Shown piece by piece: positions 22,610 to 35,029 of a DNA stretch of 64,000 nt. Within the stretch, counting starts at the first letter, position 1. Each line of letters starts with the position of its first letter. The translations under genes were made by a program, and so were the position numbers. The DNA is from Populus alba (taxonomy: Eukaryota > Streptophyta > Magnoliopsida > Malpighiales > Salicaceae). The stretch spans positions 15,320,169-15,384,168 of the forward strand of contig NC_133288.1 in assembly GCF_005239225.2 (NCBI RefSeq), in the 5' to 3' direction. The notes beneath the pieces are model-generated. The model made no database searches. It was not told the DNA's origin and saw only the letters and a program-made list of their open reading frames with translations.

Positions 22610-23260
22610 ATTGTTACTGTTTAGAAAATTGAATTATTACCGTCTGACCTCTCCTCAGATTTTTAACTATATCTAGAGTTTATAGAACTCTATTTCAAGC
22701 AAGATTGATCTCGTTGGAAAGCTAAGAAATGAGGCTACAAGTTCCATGTGGGAAGGAGAACCCAGTTCTGCCCCAAGGATAGTCAAAATTACTCATTAAT
22801 AGACGTTGGACTGTCACTGTCCAATTATTACTGTCTAAGAAATTGAACTGGTACTGTCTAACCTTTCCTAAAATTTTTAACTATATCTGGAGTTATAGAA
22901 CTTCATTTTAAGCGATATTGGTCTCGTTGAAAAGTTAAGATATGAGGCTACAAGTTCTATATAGGAAGGAGAACTCAGTTCTGCCCCCAAGATAGTCAAA
23001 ATTGCTCATCAATGAATGTTGGACTATTACTGTCCAACTATTACTGTCTAAAAAATTGAACTGTTATTGTCTAAACACTGTTTAGTATTTTGAGTATAAC
23101 CAGAGCTACAGAGCTTGGTTTTATGCATGGTTTGTTTCTTTAAAACACTATAACATGGGTCTACAACTTTCATGAGACAAGTATCTCAAAGTTTGTCATC
23201 TTAAGGTCCAAATCTTAGCAGAGAAGTTAAGAGACAACCTGTCCAGTTTTGATTTCTAAG
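22610..23260 (+). repeat. Tandem copies of a roughly 200-bp LTR-like unit
   Basis: Three diverged units. Each combines an attactgtc(t/c)aa...aaattgaa block with a motif near tatatctggagttataga, a ttggaaagctaaga block and gaggctacaagtt. The motif starts at about 22669, 22881 and 23097. The same motif recurs, also twice per copy, in the 1.57-kb elements at 29077-30641 and 51051-52617. The neighbouring TATA-like tatataaag at about 23549 suggests the unit sits in the U3 part of an LTR. Confidence 0.65.
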
Positions 23261-23945
23261 TTCAACAAGTATAAATTCGTTTCCCATGCATTTTTTTTTC
23301 CATCATTACATCCACCTATCATTATTTAACAAACTTCTTAAACCTATACTAATGCATTCTAAAATCTCAATTTTTCAAGAAAAACACAAACAAATTTAAG
23401 TGACTTGATAAGAGAGCTTGTTACTTTCTATTACAAAACAATGAGTTAAGAGATTCAGAACAACCTCTTTTCCTCTTCTATTTCCTTTCTTCTTCTAGCC
23501 CTTCTCTTCCCACTAGTAAATTTTTTTCTAAGTTTTCTTCCTAAATCTTATATAAAGCACTCTCAGTTCGCTTACTCTCATTTTCCTTTGGATTCAAAGG
23601 ATGAATTTACAAGATTTCCTCCCAATTTGTCTTCTCTTCTTTCTTTCTCTCTTTGGCTGGCCATTATTCTAGGGATTTCTAGAGATTTCTTGTTATGTAT
23701 AATTATGTTCTTTTCTTATTTGCATCTTGCCTCCCATAGTTACTTCTATTTTCACATTGACCCCACCATTCCTTTTATCAATCCATTAACCCCCACTAGC
23801 TCTCTTTTTCTTTACTAATTCCTTACTATTTTATTATTGTTTTCAATTTCACCCCTCTCATTAAAGAACTTCTCTTTTAATCCAATTAATTTATTAAATT
23901 TAATCATTTCTTCACATCCTTTGTGTTTTATTTTATTTTACTAAA
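23261..23945. other. LTR-like promoter region, no gene
   Basis: Pyrimidine-rich sequence after a TATA-like tatataaag at about 23549. A 76-codon hydrophobic frame at 23588-23818 has no recognised domain and reflects the CT-rich composition. Confidence 0.3.
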
Positions 23946-24009
23946 GGAAGACGAGATTATTATATTCGAGGGTTTACACATAAGTTACAAAGAATCAAAA
24001 TTATGGTAC

Positions 24010-25370
24010 AATGTTATTAAAGAAGCAATGAATTCTATGAAAAGTAACAGAGATGTTGAAGGGTCTACCATTCATTATACATCCAAATCAGTTGTGTGAA
24101 AGATGTTTAATGGGTAAACGATTTCATAAGAGTTTTCCAAATGAGTCTACATCAAGAGCAAATCAGCTCCTACAAGAATTACATGTTGATGTTTATGGTC
24201 CTTTCAAACCATGTTTATTTGGTAAAAAATTATATTTTCTACTTTTTATTGATGATTATAGTAGAAAGATTTGGGTATACTTCTTAAAAGAAAAGTTTAA
24301 TGTGTTTAGTTGTTTTAAGAAGTTTAAGGCATTAGTTGAAAAAAAAATGATTATTCTATAAAATCACTTAGGACGGATATGGGGTGAATTTTGTTCTAAT
24401 GATTTTAATGAGTTTTGTGAAGATCATGGTATAAAGAGTCTCTTAACGGTGTCTAGATCCCCACAACAAAATGATGTGGTAGAGAGAAAAAATACAAGCA
24501 TCCTCAACATGGTAAAAAGTATGCTCAAAACTAAAAAGATGCCTAAAAGTTTTAGGCTGAAGTTGTAGATTATGCTATCTACTTGTCAAATAGATTCATA
24601 CCAAAAGCTTGAATGGCATGATTCCACAAGAAGCATGGAGTAGAAGACAACCAAGTGTCTCTCACTTGAAAATTTTTAGGAGCATTGGTTGTGTGCATGT
24701 AAATGATCAAGTAAGGACCAAGCTAGATGATCTTTGTGGGCTATGATCAAAAGTCTAAAGGATACAAGCTTTACAACCCTAATGAAGGAAATATAGTGAT
24801 TAATAAAGATTTTGAGTTCAATGAAGAAGGAGTGTGAGATTGAAAGGTAAATGATGATGAGAAATATGACTTCTTACTGATTCTTAATGAAGAGGAGGAA
24901 AGTTATGGAGATCATCAAGAACCTATAGTCACACCTCCACAAACACTAATGAGCTTAACTTCTTGTTCTTCTTCTTCTAATGAAAGCTCAAGTAATGGCA
25001 CTCCACCAAGAAAGATGAGGAGCCTTAATGACTTATATGAGATGACTAATCTTATTGATAATGATGTAACACTATATTGTTACCTTGCTATATATCCTAT
25101 AGTGTTTGAAGCAATGAAGGATGAAAAGTGGAGAATTTCTATGGATGAGGAGATTGAATAAATTGAGAAAAATAACATATGGAAATTGGTTCCTAGACCA
25201 AAAGAAAAGAAGCCAATAGGTGTTAAGTGGATCTATAAGGAAAAGAAAAATGTCAAAAGAGAAGAACAGAGGTATCAGGCGAGATTGGAGGAAAAAAGCT
25301 ATAGTCAAAAGCAAGGAATTAATTACAATAAAGTTTTTGCTTTAATCGATAACAATAAAGGTAAGCTATA
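24010..25370 (+). pseudogene. Copia pol relic (integrase and start of RT)
   Basis: Shows the zinc-binding end of the GAG-pre-integrase domain (CERC), the integrase start LHVDVYGPF with FIDDYSRKIWVYFLK, then SPQQNDVVERKN, where the catalytic region continues. It then passes through an acidic linker into RT N-terminal sequence (IEKNNIWKLVPRPK, then KPIGVKWIYK). At least eight stops or frame changes separate these blocks. Coding similarity ends near ..GINYNKVFA, and the sequence then jumps to the 3' end of the element, so a large internal deletion removed most of RT and RNase H. Confidence 0.85.
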
Positions 25371-25614
25371 AGAAATTGAAAACCTGTAAGCTTGAAAGTT
25401 AATCTCATTTGGAAAAGTCATGAATCTGGTTGAAGGTTTAGAAACACAAACATGGTTAGGAAAAATAAAATTAATGTTGAGTACATTGGTGTAACTATCT
25501 TTGTTAATTTTTGGTAATGATGGAATACAAATAACATTAATGCTATTAAGGCAGAACATCGTGAAAAGAAAAAAAAAAGATGAAAGAATGATGACAATTG
25601 ATATTGAAGGGGAG

Positions 25615-26020
25615 TGTTAAAGTTCAATATCAACTAGGATTTAGGCTAATAGGATTTAGAGTTTGTAAAAGTTTTAATATTAGCTAAACGATGAATCCTA
25701 GTTAATGTAGGAATCCTTGATGAAAAAGGATTTGTAATAGACTAGTTTATTAAAATCATTGTTTAATTAGAATGTTAGATTCTTTATAAGATTAAGATTT
25801 CCTTTGAGTATAATTTATTAATTATTTAGGACTTGAGACCTATAAATAGACTTGTAATAAGAAACATAATACACAAGTACAGAGAAATATAGAGAAGAAC
25901 TATAAAAGTATATCTTTTGAGATAACTCTTAATAAAAATATCATTCCTCTCATTCTTCTTCATGTTTTTTAGCTTTGTTTTTATAAATTAGTTACCACTC
26001 TCTATTATTCTTTTCCAACA
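25615..26020 (+). repeat. 3' LTR of the truncated copia
   Basis: TGTTAAAG...TTCCAACA, 406 bp, preceded by a purine tract. It contains a TATA box (25841) followed by cttgtaataagaaacat, a plausible transcription start and polyadenylation zone. No partner LTR occurs in the window. Confidence 0.75.
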
Positions 26021-26323
26021 ATTGCCTTTATAGCAAGTTTAGACCGAAACCATCTAGAAATTAACCATCACCTGCCTTGAAATTGGATCCATTGCCACTT
26101 CCTTCAAATCCACAGCACAAGCAACGACATGCATAATAGGTTGATACATCTCTATAGAATTTTACAAAATCACAGTTAGGCATTTTACTTTCTCATAATG
26201 TGTAGTTCTATCACAACCACAACAATTTCAATACATTGTTGAAATATCTTCTATCCTCTTTGTTGTTTCGCTGGACACGAGAATTGATATTATAGTATTT
26301 TCTTATATTAGTCACATCAGGCA
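26021..26323. other. Spacer between two copia elements
   Basis: About 300 bp without a frame I can name. On the minus strand there are Cys-rich short reads, but no domain is assignable. Confidence 0.4.
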
Positions 26324-26328
26324 CATTT

Positions 26329-26590
26329 TGATAACCAATATATTTCCATGTACAGCTGTAACTACAACAGCTAGTCTAGGACTTTGTTATTTATTGGACT
26401 CTAGTCATATTGGTTGAGCTGATGAGCTCTCAGGTTGTTCAAGCTTAAGCTGATAAGCTCTCAGGTTGTAATTCCTTAGGAATCAGTCTTCCTACTAAAT
26501 AGGAAAAATCGGTTAGCATTTGTAACTATATATATCTCTTTCATTAATGAAAATATAAACAATTTCTCTCTTCTAAACTAAGGCATGTTA
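26329..26590 (+). repeat. 5' LTR of the 26.3-32.7 kb copia
   Basis: 262 bp. By eye it differs from the 3' LTR (32476-32736) at a few tens of positions including short indels, so the insertion is old. Confidence 0.9.
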
Positions 26591-26602
26591 TGGTATAAGA
26601 GC
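26591..26602 (+). other. Primer binding site of the copia element
   Basis: tggtataagagc directly after the 5' LTR; one base from the initiator tRNA-Met complement tggtatcagagc. Confidence 0.8.
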
Positions 26603-26679
26603 TTTCTCTTATCCTTCTTTAAATTTTACAAAATTTCAAACTCAATTTCTTTAAAAACGGACAATCACCTCATCACCAT

Positions 26680-29071
26680 TAACATAGCTGCTCAAGCTCC
26701 ACTCAAACTGAATTCTTCCAACTATGCTTCATGGAAATTTTAGTTTGAAACTCTCTTTGCTGGCTATGATCTCCTTAGTTACATCAATGGATTAAAGCCA
26801 TGCCCACCAACAAACCTCACAATTGATGGCACAACTGCTCCTAATACTGCTTATAATTTCTAGGTTAGATAAGACCAACTCATCTTGAATGCTCTCATTG
26901 GCAATCTCTCTCCCCCACTAATTTCTTTTATGGCACGAACCACCTCTTCTCATGAAGCATGGAATGTTCTCACCACCACATATGCAAAACCTTCTCATGG
27001 TCATATTAAGCATGTAAAGAACCATTTGAAAAATCTCACCAAATGCACCATGAACATCATGGATTTTATCTATTTTGTCAAAGCAAGATCAAATGAACTT
27101 GTTGTCCTTGGTGCTCTCATGGATATCTAAGATCTTACTAAAAAGATTTTGAATGGTTTAAATGATAAATACAGGGAGCTTTTCCACGCTGTCCAAGCTC
27201 GAGATGTTGCTATCTCCTTTGATAAGCTTCATGAGAAGCTTCTTTTGTTTGAAGCATCGCTTCAAACACAATCACGTTCCTCCAGTCTAGGACCTGTCAC
27301 CGCCAATTCCATGATTCAAAACTCCAACAATAGTAGCAATAGCAACTGGCGACCTTCAAGATCTAACTGGCAACCCTTGTTCTCTCCTCTAAGGAACAAC
27401 TTCCGTCCATCATCCAACACCAACTTTTGGCCTGCCATGCTCACCACTCCTACAAATCATGGCCACAACAATCGATTGCTTGTATGTCCCTATCTGGGAC
27501 ATTATCAAATATGTGGAATTCAAGGAACATTCAAGGCACGATGTCCTTCATTTCATTTGGTGCCAATTCCAAGTTCTCATAATGCCAACTCTTGTTATGG
27601 CATGACACCATCAGGGCATCCCCAGGCTAACTTTACCTCTCCATCTTCATCCAATAATGTACCATGGTTACTAGATAGTGGAGTATCCCATCACATCACT
27701 GGAGACCTGAACAATCTTTCACTTCATACACCTTACACTAGTCATGATAATGTTATGATCGGAGATGGTATTAATCTTCCCATTACTTACACTGGTTTAG
27801 TCTTACTTCCTACACCAAACTCTTCCTTTCATTTAAAAGATGTTTTGTGTGTTCCAAACATGCAAAAAAAAATTAATTTTCATTGCCTTGTTTTGTCTAA
27901 CCAATAACGTGTCTGTTGAACTTTTCCCTACTTGTTTTCATGTGAATGACCTACGGACGAGGGACATCCTTCTGCAGGGCGGAACTAAAGACGGTGTTTA
28001 TGAATGGCCAATTGCAAGCTCTCCCTCATCTCCTATTCTTGTCTTCTCCACTGTTAAAACAATAACATCCATCTGGCATCAGTGACTTGTTCATCCCGCC
28101 TCTTCTATTCTCAACCACATTTTGTCATTTTATCATTAAAATTTTTCTTCCCATAAGCATTTCTATTGCAATGCATGCTTAAGCAATAAAAATCATAAAC
28201 TACCATTTTTTACATTTACCTTGATCACAACTCGTCCTCTTCAAATAATATTTTCTGATGTTTGGACCTCTTCTATTGTCTCACATGATGGTTACAAATA
28301 CTATGTTATTTTCATTAATCATTTTGCCAAGTACATATAGTTATATCCATTAAAACAAAAATCTGATATTCAAACTATGTTCAAACATTATAAAGCAATT
28401 GTTGCAAAAAAAATATTTCCAACAAAATATTGTTTCCCTTTATTCTAATAACGATGGTGAGTACATTTCTCTCAAAACATTTCTTTCAGAAAATAGAATA
28501 AGTCATCTCATTATTCCACCACACACACTTGAACATAATGAGTTTTCTAAACGACGACACCTTCACATTATTGAAACAAGTCTTACACTCCTTTCTCATG
28601 CCTCCATTCCAACAACATTCTGGACTTATGCCTTCACCACCGCCATCTACTTAATTAACAGAATGCCTACTCCCATGTTAAACATGTCTTCTTCATATGA
28701 GTCCATCTTTCATAAAAGTCCTAATTTTGCAAACTTAAAGTTTTCGAGTGTTTGTCTTATCCTTGGTTAGGTCTATACACATCTCATAAACTTGATCCAA
28801 AGTCCAAGCCTTATGTCTTTCTTGGATATTCTCTTTCTAAAAGTGCATATCTATGTTTTGACAAATCAATAAGCAAAATCCATGGTTCCTGTCATGTACA
28901 GTTTGTAGAGTCTGTCTTCCCTATAACTATTCTCCTATTGTCCTATCAAATTCTTCATCTTACGTGTCTAACTAGGTCCCTCCATTCATTACTATTTCTT
29001 CTACACCTCAACAGCAACTCGCTTTCTCTGCACCATCTCAATAGTGCCATACAGATGTTTCTCCATCTATA
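26680..29071 (+). pseudogene. Copia gag, protease and integrase relic
   Basis: Gag (UBN2-like) runs from about 26680 with PLKLNSSNYASWKF; the segment at 27149-27907 keeps 252 open codons. The zinc knuckle near 27505-27548 is broken: the pattern reads YQICGIQGTFKARC, so the first Cys is Tyr and the His is Thr. The protease has DSGVSHHIT at about 27673. GAG-pre-integrase (RDILLQGGTKDG) is near 27957. Integrase core pieces include SNNDGEYISL (about 28440) and FWTYAFTTAIYLINRMPTP (28620-28676). Frames change at about 27900 and 28750, and stops punctuate the rest. Nothing here should make a working protein. Confidence 0.88.
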
Positions 29072-29076
29072 GGCTC

Positions 29077-30641
29077 TAATTGGTACTTAAAAGTGTAATT
29101 TTATTAAGGTTTTATATCATCATTTTGCACTTGAAGTATCAATAACTCCTTAATGAAAGCATGTTTTATAATAACAAGTCTGATACTATAAGATACCTTT
29201 AATTTATGGTAAATATTCATCTTAAATGAGGCCTATTACATAAATTAAAGGATTGATTAATGACTTTAACTACTGAAATTTAAAAGACAATGAGAGGGTC
29301 AAACTTAGAAAAGAGATGTTGGTTCAGTCCAAATTGGAACACTATCCGGTCATTGAGTCATATCTAGAGCTGTAGATCTTAGATTTAGGTTTGCTCTATA
29401 TGGATGGAAAGCTAAGACATAGGCCTAAAACTTTCATGGGAGTCCAAGATTTAAAAAGGTCGTTTTCAAGTCCAAATTATAGTAACAACGGAGAAGTTTG
29501 AATCTGTCCTATAACCCAAACATTATTCAATATTCAGCCTATATCTCGAGTTCTAGAAGTCCAAATGACCTCAATTTTTTTTAAAAAAAGCTGAGACAAT
29601 TTTCTAAAACTTTCTTGAGTTAAGTCTATTCAAATTCTGACGTTATCAATGACATTTTGTTCAGACAAAAAGATAAGGATTGTCACCAAGTCAAGATGTG
29701 GCAACCCACTCAACAATTAGTCATCAAATCAATAGTTCCAAATTTTGACCTATAAAGGGAGGCATTTTCCATGCATTTAGGCATCTTGGTAGTTCAGATC
29801 AAGATCATGCTCTTTATTTCTTTCTTTATATTTTTGTAATCTTTAAGTTTTATTTCATGTTATATTTTTTTTAATCTCTTATTTATGCTTTTCATTTTCT
29901 TTACTATACTTATGTTCTTATATTGTTTATTTATGTTTATCTTCTTCATTATGTTTAGCTAAGTTTATTATGTCAAGGTGAAAAGGTTTCACTAATGGTG
30001 TTAGAATAGGTATAATATAAATTCAACATGGACTTCAATGTTTATATCCAAGAAAGTTTGTTATTAACATGTCTTATCTTTTATCTTGATAATTCTTAAT
30101 ACCTTGCTTGTTAAATGGTTAATCTAGATTTATGTTGTATAACATTTGGTACAACAAATGCTTGGCACTTTCATAGCCAACCGTAAGGTATATCCTACAC
30201 CTATACTATAAAAGGAACTTGATTTGTTGTTAACATAAGTTAGCATCATGAACTCCTGACAATATTTAAAAGTATGGTGTTACTTAGATAAGTAATTAAT
30301 ATGATCATGTTAAAAATTTATATTGAACTATTAAGGATAAATCATCCGATTGGAACCTTCTTTGTGTGTGGTTTCCAGTTGATTAATTTAAAAGGGTTTA
30401 TACTATACTTATTTCTAATACAATTAATGGATCCTTTAACCTTGACAATTGTTTTATCATTGTTTAATCCTTACATTAATATGCCATAAAATTCTCATAA
30501 ACTCTTTGTTTTATTAAATATATATATTATTTGTAATTTATATAGTTCACCTCCCTATGGTTCAACCCCGGTCTTGCCGATTTATTTATTATTTCAACAC
30601 TTTTGCACTTGAGATAAGACATAATTCTTTTGATCGTGTTA
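29077..30641. mobile_element. 1.57-kb solo-LTR-like element, copy A, nested in copia pol
   Basis: 1,565 bp flanked by a perfect 5-bp duplication GGCTC (29072-29076, 30642-30646). It begins TAATTGGTACTTAAAAG and ends GATCGTGTTA. A second copy at 51051-52617 (1,567 bp) has TG...CA ends. No reading frame, PBS or second terminal repeat is present. Five-base duplication plus TG/CA ends suggests a solo LTR; an LTR-like non-autonomous element is the alternative. It carries two copies of the motif described at 22610-23260 (about 29360 and 29540). It is younger than the copia it splits. Confidence 0.85.
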
Positions 30642-30649
30642 GGCTCTTC

Positions 30650-32466
30650 ACTATGTCCACTGTCATCTCCATCTTACATTGCTAAAGCCCTGCCCAATAC
30701 TTAACATTATATCCTTTTCCCAGCAACCTTTGTCAACAGTACTTTCTCCTTCCTCTCCTCTTAATCCTATTTTACCCACTCCTCTCACCTTTCAACCACC
30801 TTCACCACCACCTCAAACAAATCCTCACCACCTCATGATCACTCGATCCAGAAACAATATAAGAAACTCTTCCAAAAACTCACCCTTTACACCATTAAAT
30901 CAACCACCTCCTACATCGAACCTTCCACCACTTCTTAAGCCCTCAAAGATCCCAACTGGTGTAAAGCTATGTCTGAGGAATATGATAATCTTGTTTGAAA
31001 TGCCACATGGGAACTTGTTTCCCCTGATAGGATCACTAACCTTGTTGGAAATAGGTGGTTTCTTGCATCAAAAAAAATTCTGATGGTTCCATTAATCGGT
31101 TTAAAGCACGCCTTGTTGCTAAAGGCTTTCACCAGCATCCTAGAGTTGATTATCATGAAACATTCAGTCTCGTTGTTAAGCCAACAACTATTTGTTTGGT
31201 ACTTAGTCTTGTTGTCAGTCAAGGATGGTCTCTTAAACAGCTGGACATCAACAATGCCTTCCTTCAAGGCTGCCTCTTTGAAATTGTGTTCATGGCGCAA
31301 CCACTGGGTTTTTTTTATCATGACAGACCCTCATTTATCTACAAACTCCACAAAGCCATTTATGGGCTTAAACAAGTGCCCCAGGCTTGGTATTATGAAT
31401 TGCGCCACTTTCTATTGGCCTCTAGGTTCCGCAATTCTCACTCTGATACCTCTGTGTTTATCTTCCACAGTGCTCATCATATTTTATAGATATTGGTTTA
31501 CGTAGATGACATAATTTTCATCAGCAACAATGATACTATTCTCTCATAATTTGTCTCAAGTCTTGCCCAATGATTTTCTCCGAAAGACCTTGGTGACTTG
31601 TCCTACTTCTTGGGTGTTAAAGTTCTTTCTCATAAGCATGGCCTCCTACTCTCCTAATGTAGGCACATCACTAACTTGCTCACTCGCCTGAACATGCTAG
31701 AAGCCAAACCGATTCTCACGCCCCTACCAAGCACTACCTCTGTTGTTTCCTTAAAGTCTGTCTTACCTATACCTGATCCGACCATTTATCGTGAATTTGT
31801 AGGTAGTCTTTAATACCTATCTCTTACACGATTGGATTTGTCCTTCGCTGTCAATAAATTGTCTTAGTTCATGCACAATCTAACTGATACACACTAGATT
31901 CTTGTCAAGCAAATTCTATGTTATCTCCTTGGTACGCTCAACAAAGGCCTTCTTCTGTGTCGTGACTCCCCCTGTTCTCTTCATACTTTTGCTGACAAAC
32001 TTCATGCTTTTTTCGAATGCTAATTGGGTTGGAAACAAGGATGATTATTCCTTCACTAGTGCCTATCTAGTCTACCTTGGGTGTAACTTAATTTCTTAGA
32101 GTTCAAAGAAACAAAGGACCATTGCCATGTCCTCAACAGAGGCTAAATATCGCTCAGCTGCAGCCACTACTGCTAAGCTAAGTTAGGTATGTTCGCTAAT
32201 TCAAAGAACTTGGTGTTGCTCTTCCCTATTCTCTTGTAATCTACTATGACAACGTAGAAGCAACTTAGTTAAGTTCCAATCTCATCTTTCATTCTCGTAT
32301 GAAGCATGTTGTAGTGGATTATCACTTCATTCGTGACCAAGTTCAATTTGGTAGGCTTTGCATTGCTCATGTTTCTCCTCGCAAATCTTCTAACGAAGCC
32401 ACTGTCCACCTCTCAGTTTCAATTATTTCATGACAAGATTGGCCTCTCTCATCATGGCCTATCTTT
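30650..32466 (+). pseudogene. Copia reverse transcriptase and RNase H relic
   Basis: After the nested element, a Pro/Ser-rich linker (30679-30960) leads into [21 protein letters not shown], then [13 protein letters not shown], then [14 protein letters not shown]. The catalytic YVDD is intact at 31499-31510 but lies after a stop. RNase H follows with SSTEAKYRSAA near 32132 and the C-terminal TKPLSTSQFQLFHDKIGL near 32392-32448. Frameshifts are needed at about 31075, 31490 and several times in RNase H. Confidence 0.88.
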
Positions 32467-32475
32467 GAGGGGGTA

Positions 32476-32736
32476 TGATAACCAATATATTTTCATGTAC
32501 AGCTGTAACTACAACAGTTAGTCTAGGACTTTGTTATTTTATTGGACTCTAGTCACATTGGTTGAGCTAATAAGCTTTGAGGTTGTTCAAGCTTGAACTG
32601 ATAAGCTCTCACGTTGTAATTCCTTAGGAATTGGTTCCTGCTAAATAGGAGAAACCGGTTAGCATTTGTAACTACATATATCATTTTCATTAATAAAAAT
32701 ATAAGCAATTTCTCTCTTCTAAACTAAGGTTTGTTA
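32476..32736 (+). repeat. 3' LTR of the 26.3-32.7 kb copia
   Basis: 261 bp, partner of 26329-26590, preceded by a purine tract and followed by the cattc flank. Confidence 0.9.
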
Positions 32737-32741
32737 CATTC

Positions 32742-33959
32742 AAGTAAACTATGGGATTTGAGTTACGATGAAGCTGAATTTTACTCTACAATCAAGCCTT
32801 TTATCAGTCAATCGAACATGTTTGAATAGTGAGTCAAGTACTCAAAACCACTAATTTGGGGGGTTTTGTAAAATGGTCCCTTGTGCCTTTTTTTTTTCTC
32901 TGTTGAACAAGCGTGGTTTCTAGAGAAATGAGAGATTTAGTGTGGTTCTTCTAAGTTCCAGCACCTGGGAGTTGAGATCGTAAACCAATCACGGGTGATA
33001 TCCTGCAACCCTGCATGTCCCGTGCATCAGATTCATGGTTCTAATCTTCTGAGTTGCTACTTGACCGAGTTCGCATCAACATTTCTCAGCCTCGCCCGAT
33101 GGTTAAAATGTCTCGCTATACCATGCATGCGAATTTGTTATTCTAATTTCGGCCAATCAGCACCAGTTAGGTTGATCCACTATATAATTTTTGGGATCAT
33201 AATGTTAGATACTTGTATCGGAAATGTTGGGGTTATTGGAGACCAGATGCTAAAGCAAATACTCGGGGGTCTCTGTGTGTGAGTGTGTGTCTTTACGAGG
33301 ATTGTTTTGTCGTCATACTGGATTGATATTTGAGAGTTTCTTGGCTCGAATCTGCATGAGACTGTGATAAAAGCTGTGTACCTATAATGGTTCAAAATGC
33401 AGTACCGATAGCACTGGGAAAGAAAGATACACGTGAGCATGTGCGAGCACCATCAAGTTGAATGGTAGAGATGGTGACCTATCCGAGTTCCGAGCAAGAA
33501 AAGAGAAACATTATGGAACCAGTTCTTAATTATGGAACTCTTTAATTAATAACATTGAATTAATTCTACCCATAATTAAACCAAGAAATAATGTTTAGCA
33601 GGTATAAAAGAAAAATTCAAAGTACGCCACGCAAATTGCAAAGACAACACGGTGAATCAGACTTCGTTATATATATAGTTTTCACCAAATTTTCTCTACC
33701 ACCACCACCATGAATCATTATAAATATTGGGTCCCTTGAATTAATTTGTATATTCTCATAAATTTGTATGCCATACAAGTTAATTAGTCCCCCACGTACC
33801 AATACTCTCTCTCAACGGCCATTTCTTAGCCTTTAATTCCATGATGATGAAGGGAATTAATGAACTCCATCGATTGTTTTCCCGGATAGATAGCACCCTA
33901 AAACTTGAAACTTGGCTTTGATCTTTGTCGATCTCATCACTACATAAGTGGATAAGCCT
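32742..33959. other. Spacer; 3' flank of the WW-domain gene
   Basis: Mixed sequence without a supportable gene. The last 200-300 bases before 33960 are probably the 3' UTR of the minus-strand gene. Short frames near 32995-33440 are on both strands and match nothing. Confidence 0.45.
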
Positions 33960-34728
33960 TTACTTGAATAGTTTAGGAGAGCTTTGGTCTGGTGGATGCA
34001 GGAATTTGCAGTTAGGGCAGGCGGGAGAGGACCTGCAAAGCATCACCAACATGTGGCACTTTGTGCACACTGTCGCTACCATTTCTTGCTGATCCCTCTC
34101 AGACGCTAACCACGAGGGACGCCGTGTTAGTCCTCCTGAACTCTCCTTATCTCTGCTATAATCCTTGAACAAATCACCCAAACCTCGGATGGAGCCACCG
34201 GAATTCTGCTTTGTAATATGGTCGTTTGCAAACCTTTTCCTTTGTGATTGATCATATGGTAGGTTTAGCTCAAGATCTAAGCTCATATGATGATCAGGAC
34301 TTGGTGGCTCGGGGCTTTTCCTTGGATCTCTTGATGTTCTCTTTTGGGTCCTTGTATTATAGAAGTGTATCTGCCCTGACTGCATGCAAAAACCAGATAA
34401 AAAGATCAGGAGTCTAATTTAATTTGATATTTGCTAGCTAGAGTTATTATATTGGTATACACACGCATGTATGATGATGATACAAACAAATCATACGATA
34501 TATAAATAATACCTGAATATCGAGGCATCTTTGCCACTCCTGAGGTAATGGAGTCTCGCGGTGCAGCTCGATTTCTTCAAAGAACGATTTTGTGCTCTCT
34601 GGTTTTGATCTTTTCTCGAGAATCCCTTCAGTTTGCGACTCTTCCCACTTTCTCTTCTTTGATGAATCATCAAGCTCTGGGATTGACTTTCTCCCATTTG
34701 GAGATGGGAGTGCTTGAAAGGAGACCAT
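33960..34728 (-). CDS. CFL1: WW-domain protein similar to CURLY FLAG LEAF 1 (CFL1)
   Basis: Two exons, 34728-34513 and 34379-33960, with a 133-bp GT-AG intron in phase 0; 211 residues. The WW domain spans the splice site: ETPLPQEWQRCLDIQ in exon 1 and SGQIHFYNTRTQKRTSRDP in exon 2. It keeps LPxxW, an aromatic pair (HFY) and the final Pro, but the second signature Trp is Ser, as I recall for this plant group. A basic stretch (KKRKWEE) lies near residue 25, compatible with nuclear targeting. After an LELNLP motif and a low-complexity region, the C-terminus has CTKC, a Cys six residues on, and CPNC, a zinc-ribbon-like arrangement. CFL1 is known as a regulator of cuticle formation acting through the HD-ZIP IV factor HDG1. 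The first ATG in frame is 34728. The family assignment is good; the role here is by homology. Confidence 0.88.
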
Positions 34729-35029
34729 ATAGCTACTATACAAAGGAGCTTTAACCTTTTCTCACTCTAAAGTGATGTGATCCATATGGTGAAAGGCTTG
34801 GGTAGTTATATGGGCTGAGTTTGCGTTGTTTGGTCAGTCACATTACTGCAAGGAAGAATCTAATAGGGCAACTTTGAAGGCAAAAGAGCCTACCTATGCA
34901 TGACGTGTTTTCCAAGTTGGCTCTTTGAACTACTACACAGCTCCAAGCTGATCCTAAAATTATGGCAAAGATGTGAAAACCTAACCAGCTCTTCTTGGTC
35001 ATTTGTGCACACCCTTGACCTTGCTCTCC

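Larger units (their letters stand above)
23946..26020 (+). mobile_element. 5'-truncated Ty1-copia element with 3' LTR
   Basis: The coding relic (24010-25370) reads GAG-pre-integrase (CERCLMGKRFHKSFP), the integrase core, and the start of reverse transcriptase, all broken by stops and frameshifts. A purine tract gaaggggag (25606-25614) is followed by a 406-bp LTR, 25615-26020, starting TGTTAAAG and ending TTCCAACA, with TATA box tataaataga at 25841. The 5' LTR, gag, protease, most of RT and all of RNase H are missing. Its left boundary is approximate. Confidence 0.8.
26329..32736 (+). mobile_element. Full-length but decayed Ty1-copia element, split by a nested insertion
   Basis: Bounded by LTRs 26329-26590 (262 bp) and 32476-32736 (261 bp), both starting TGATAACCAATATAT and ending TTGTTA/ATGTTA. 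Five-base flanks cattt (26324-26328) and cattc (32737-32741) are a target duplication with one change. A primer binding site tggtataagagc (26591-26602) and a purine tract gagggggta (32467-32475) are in place. Gag, protease, integrase, RT and RNase H follow in the copia order but with many stops. A 1,565-bp element (29077-30641) sits between integrase and RT. Without it the element is about 4.8 kb, normal for copia. It is not autonomous. Confidence 0.92.
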
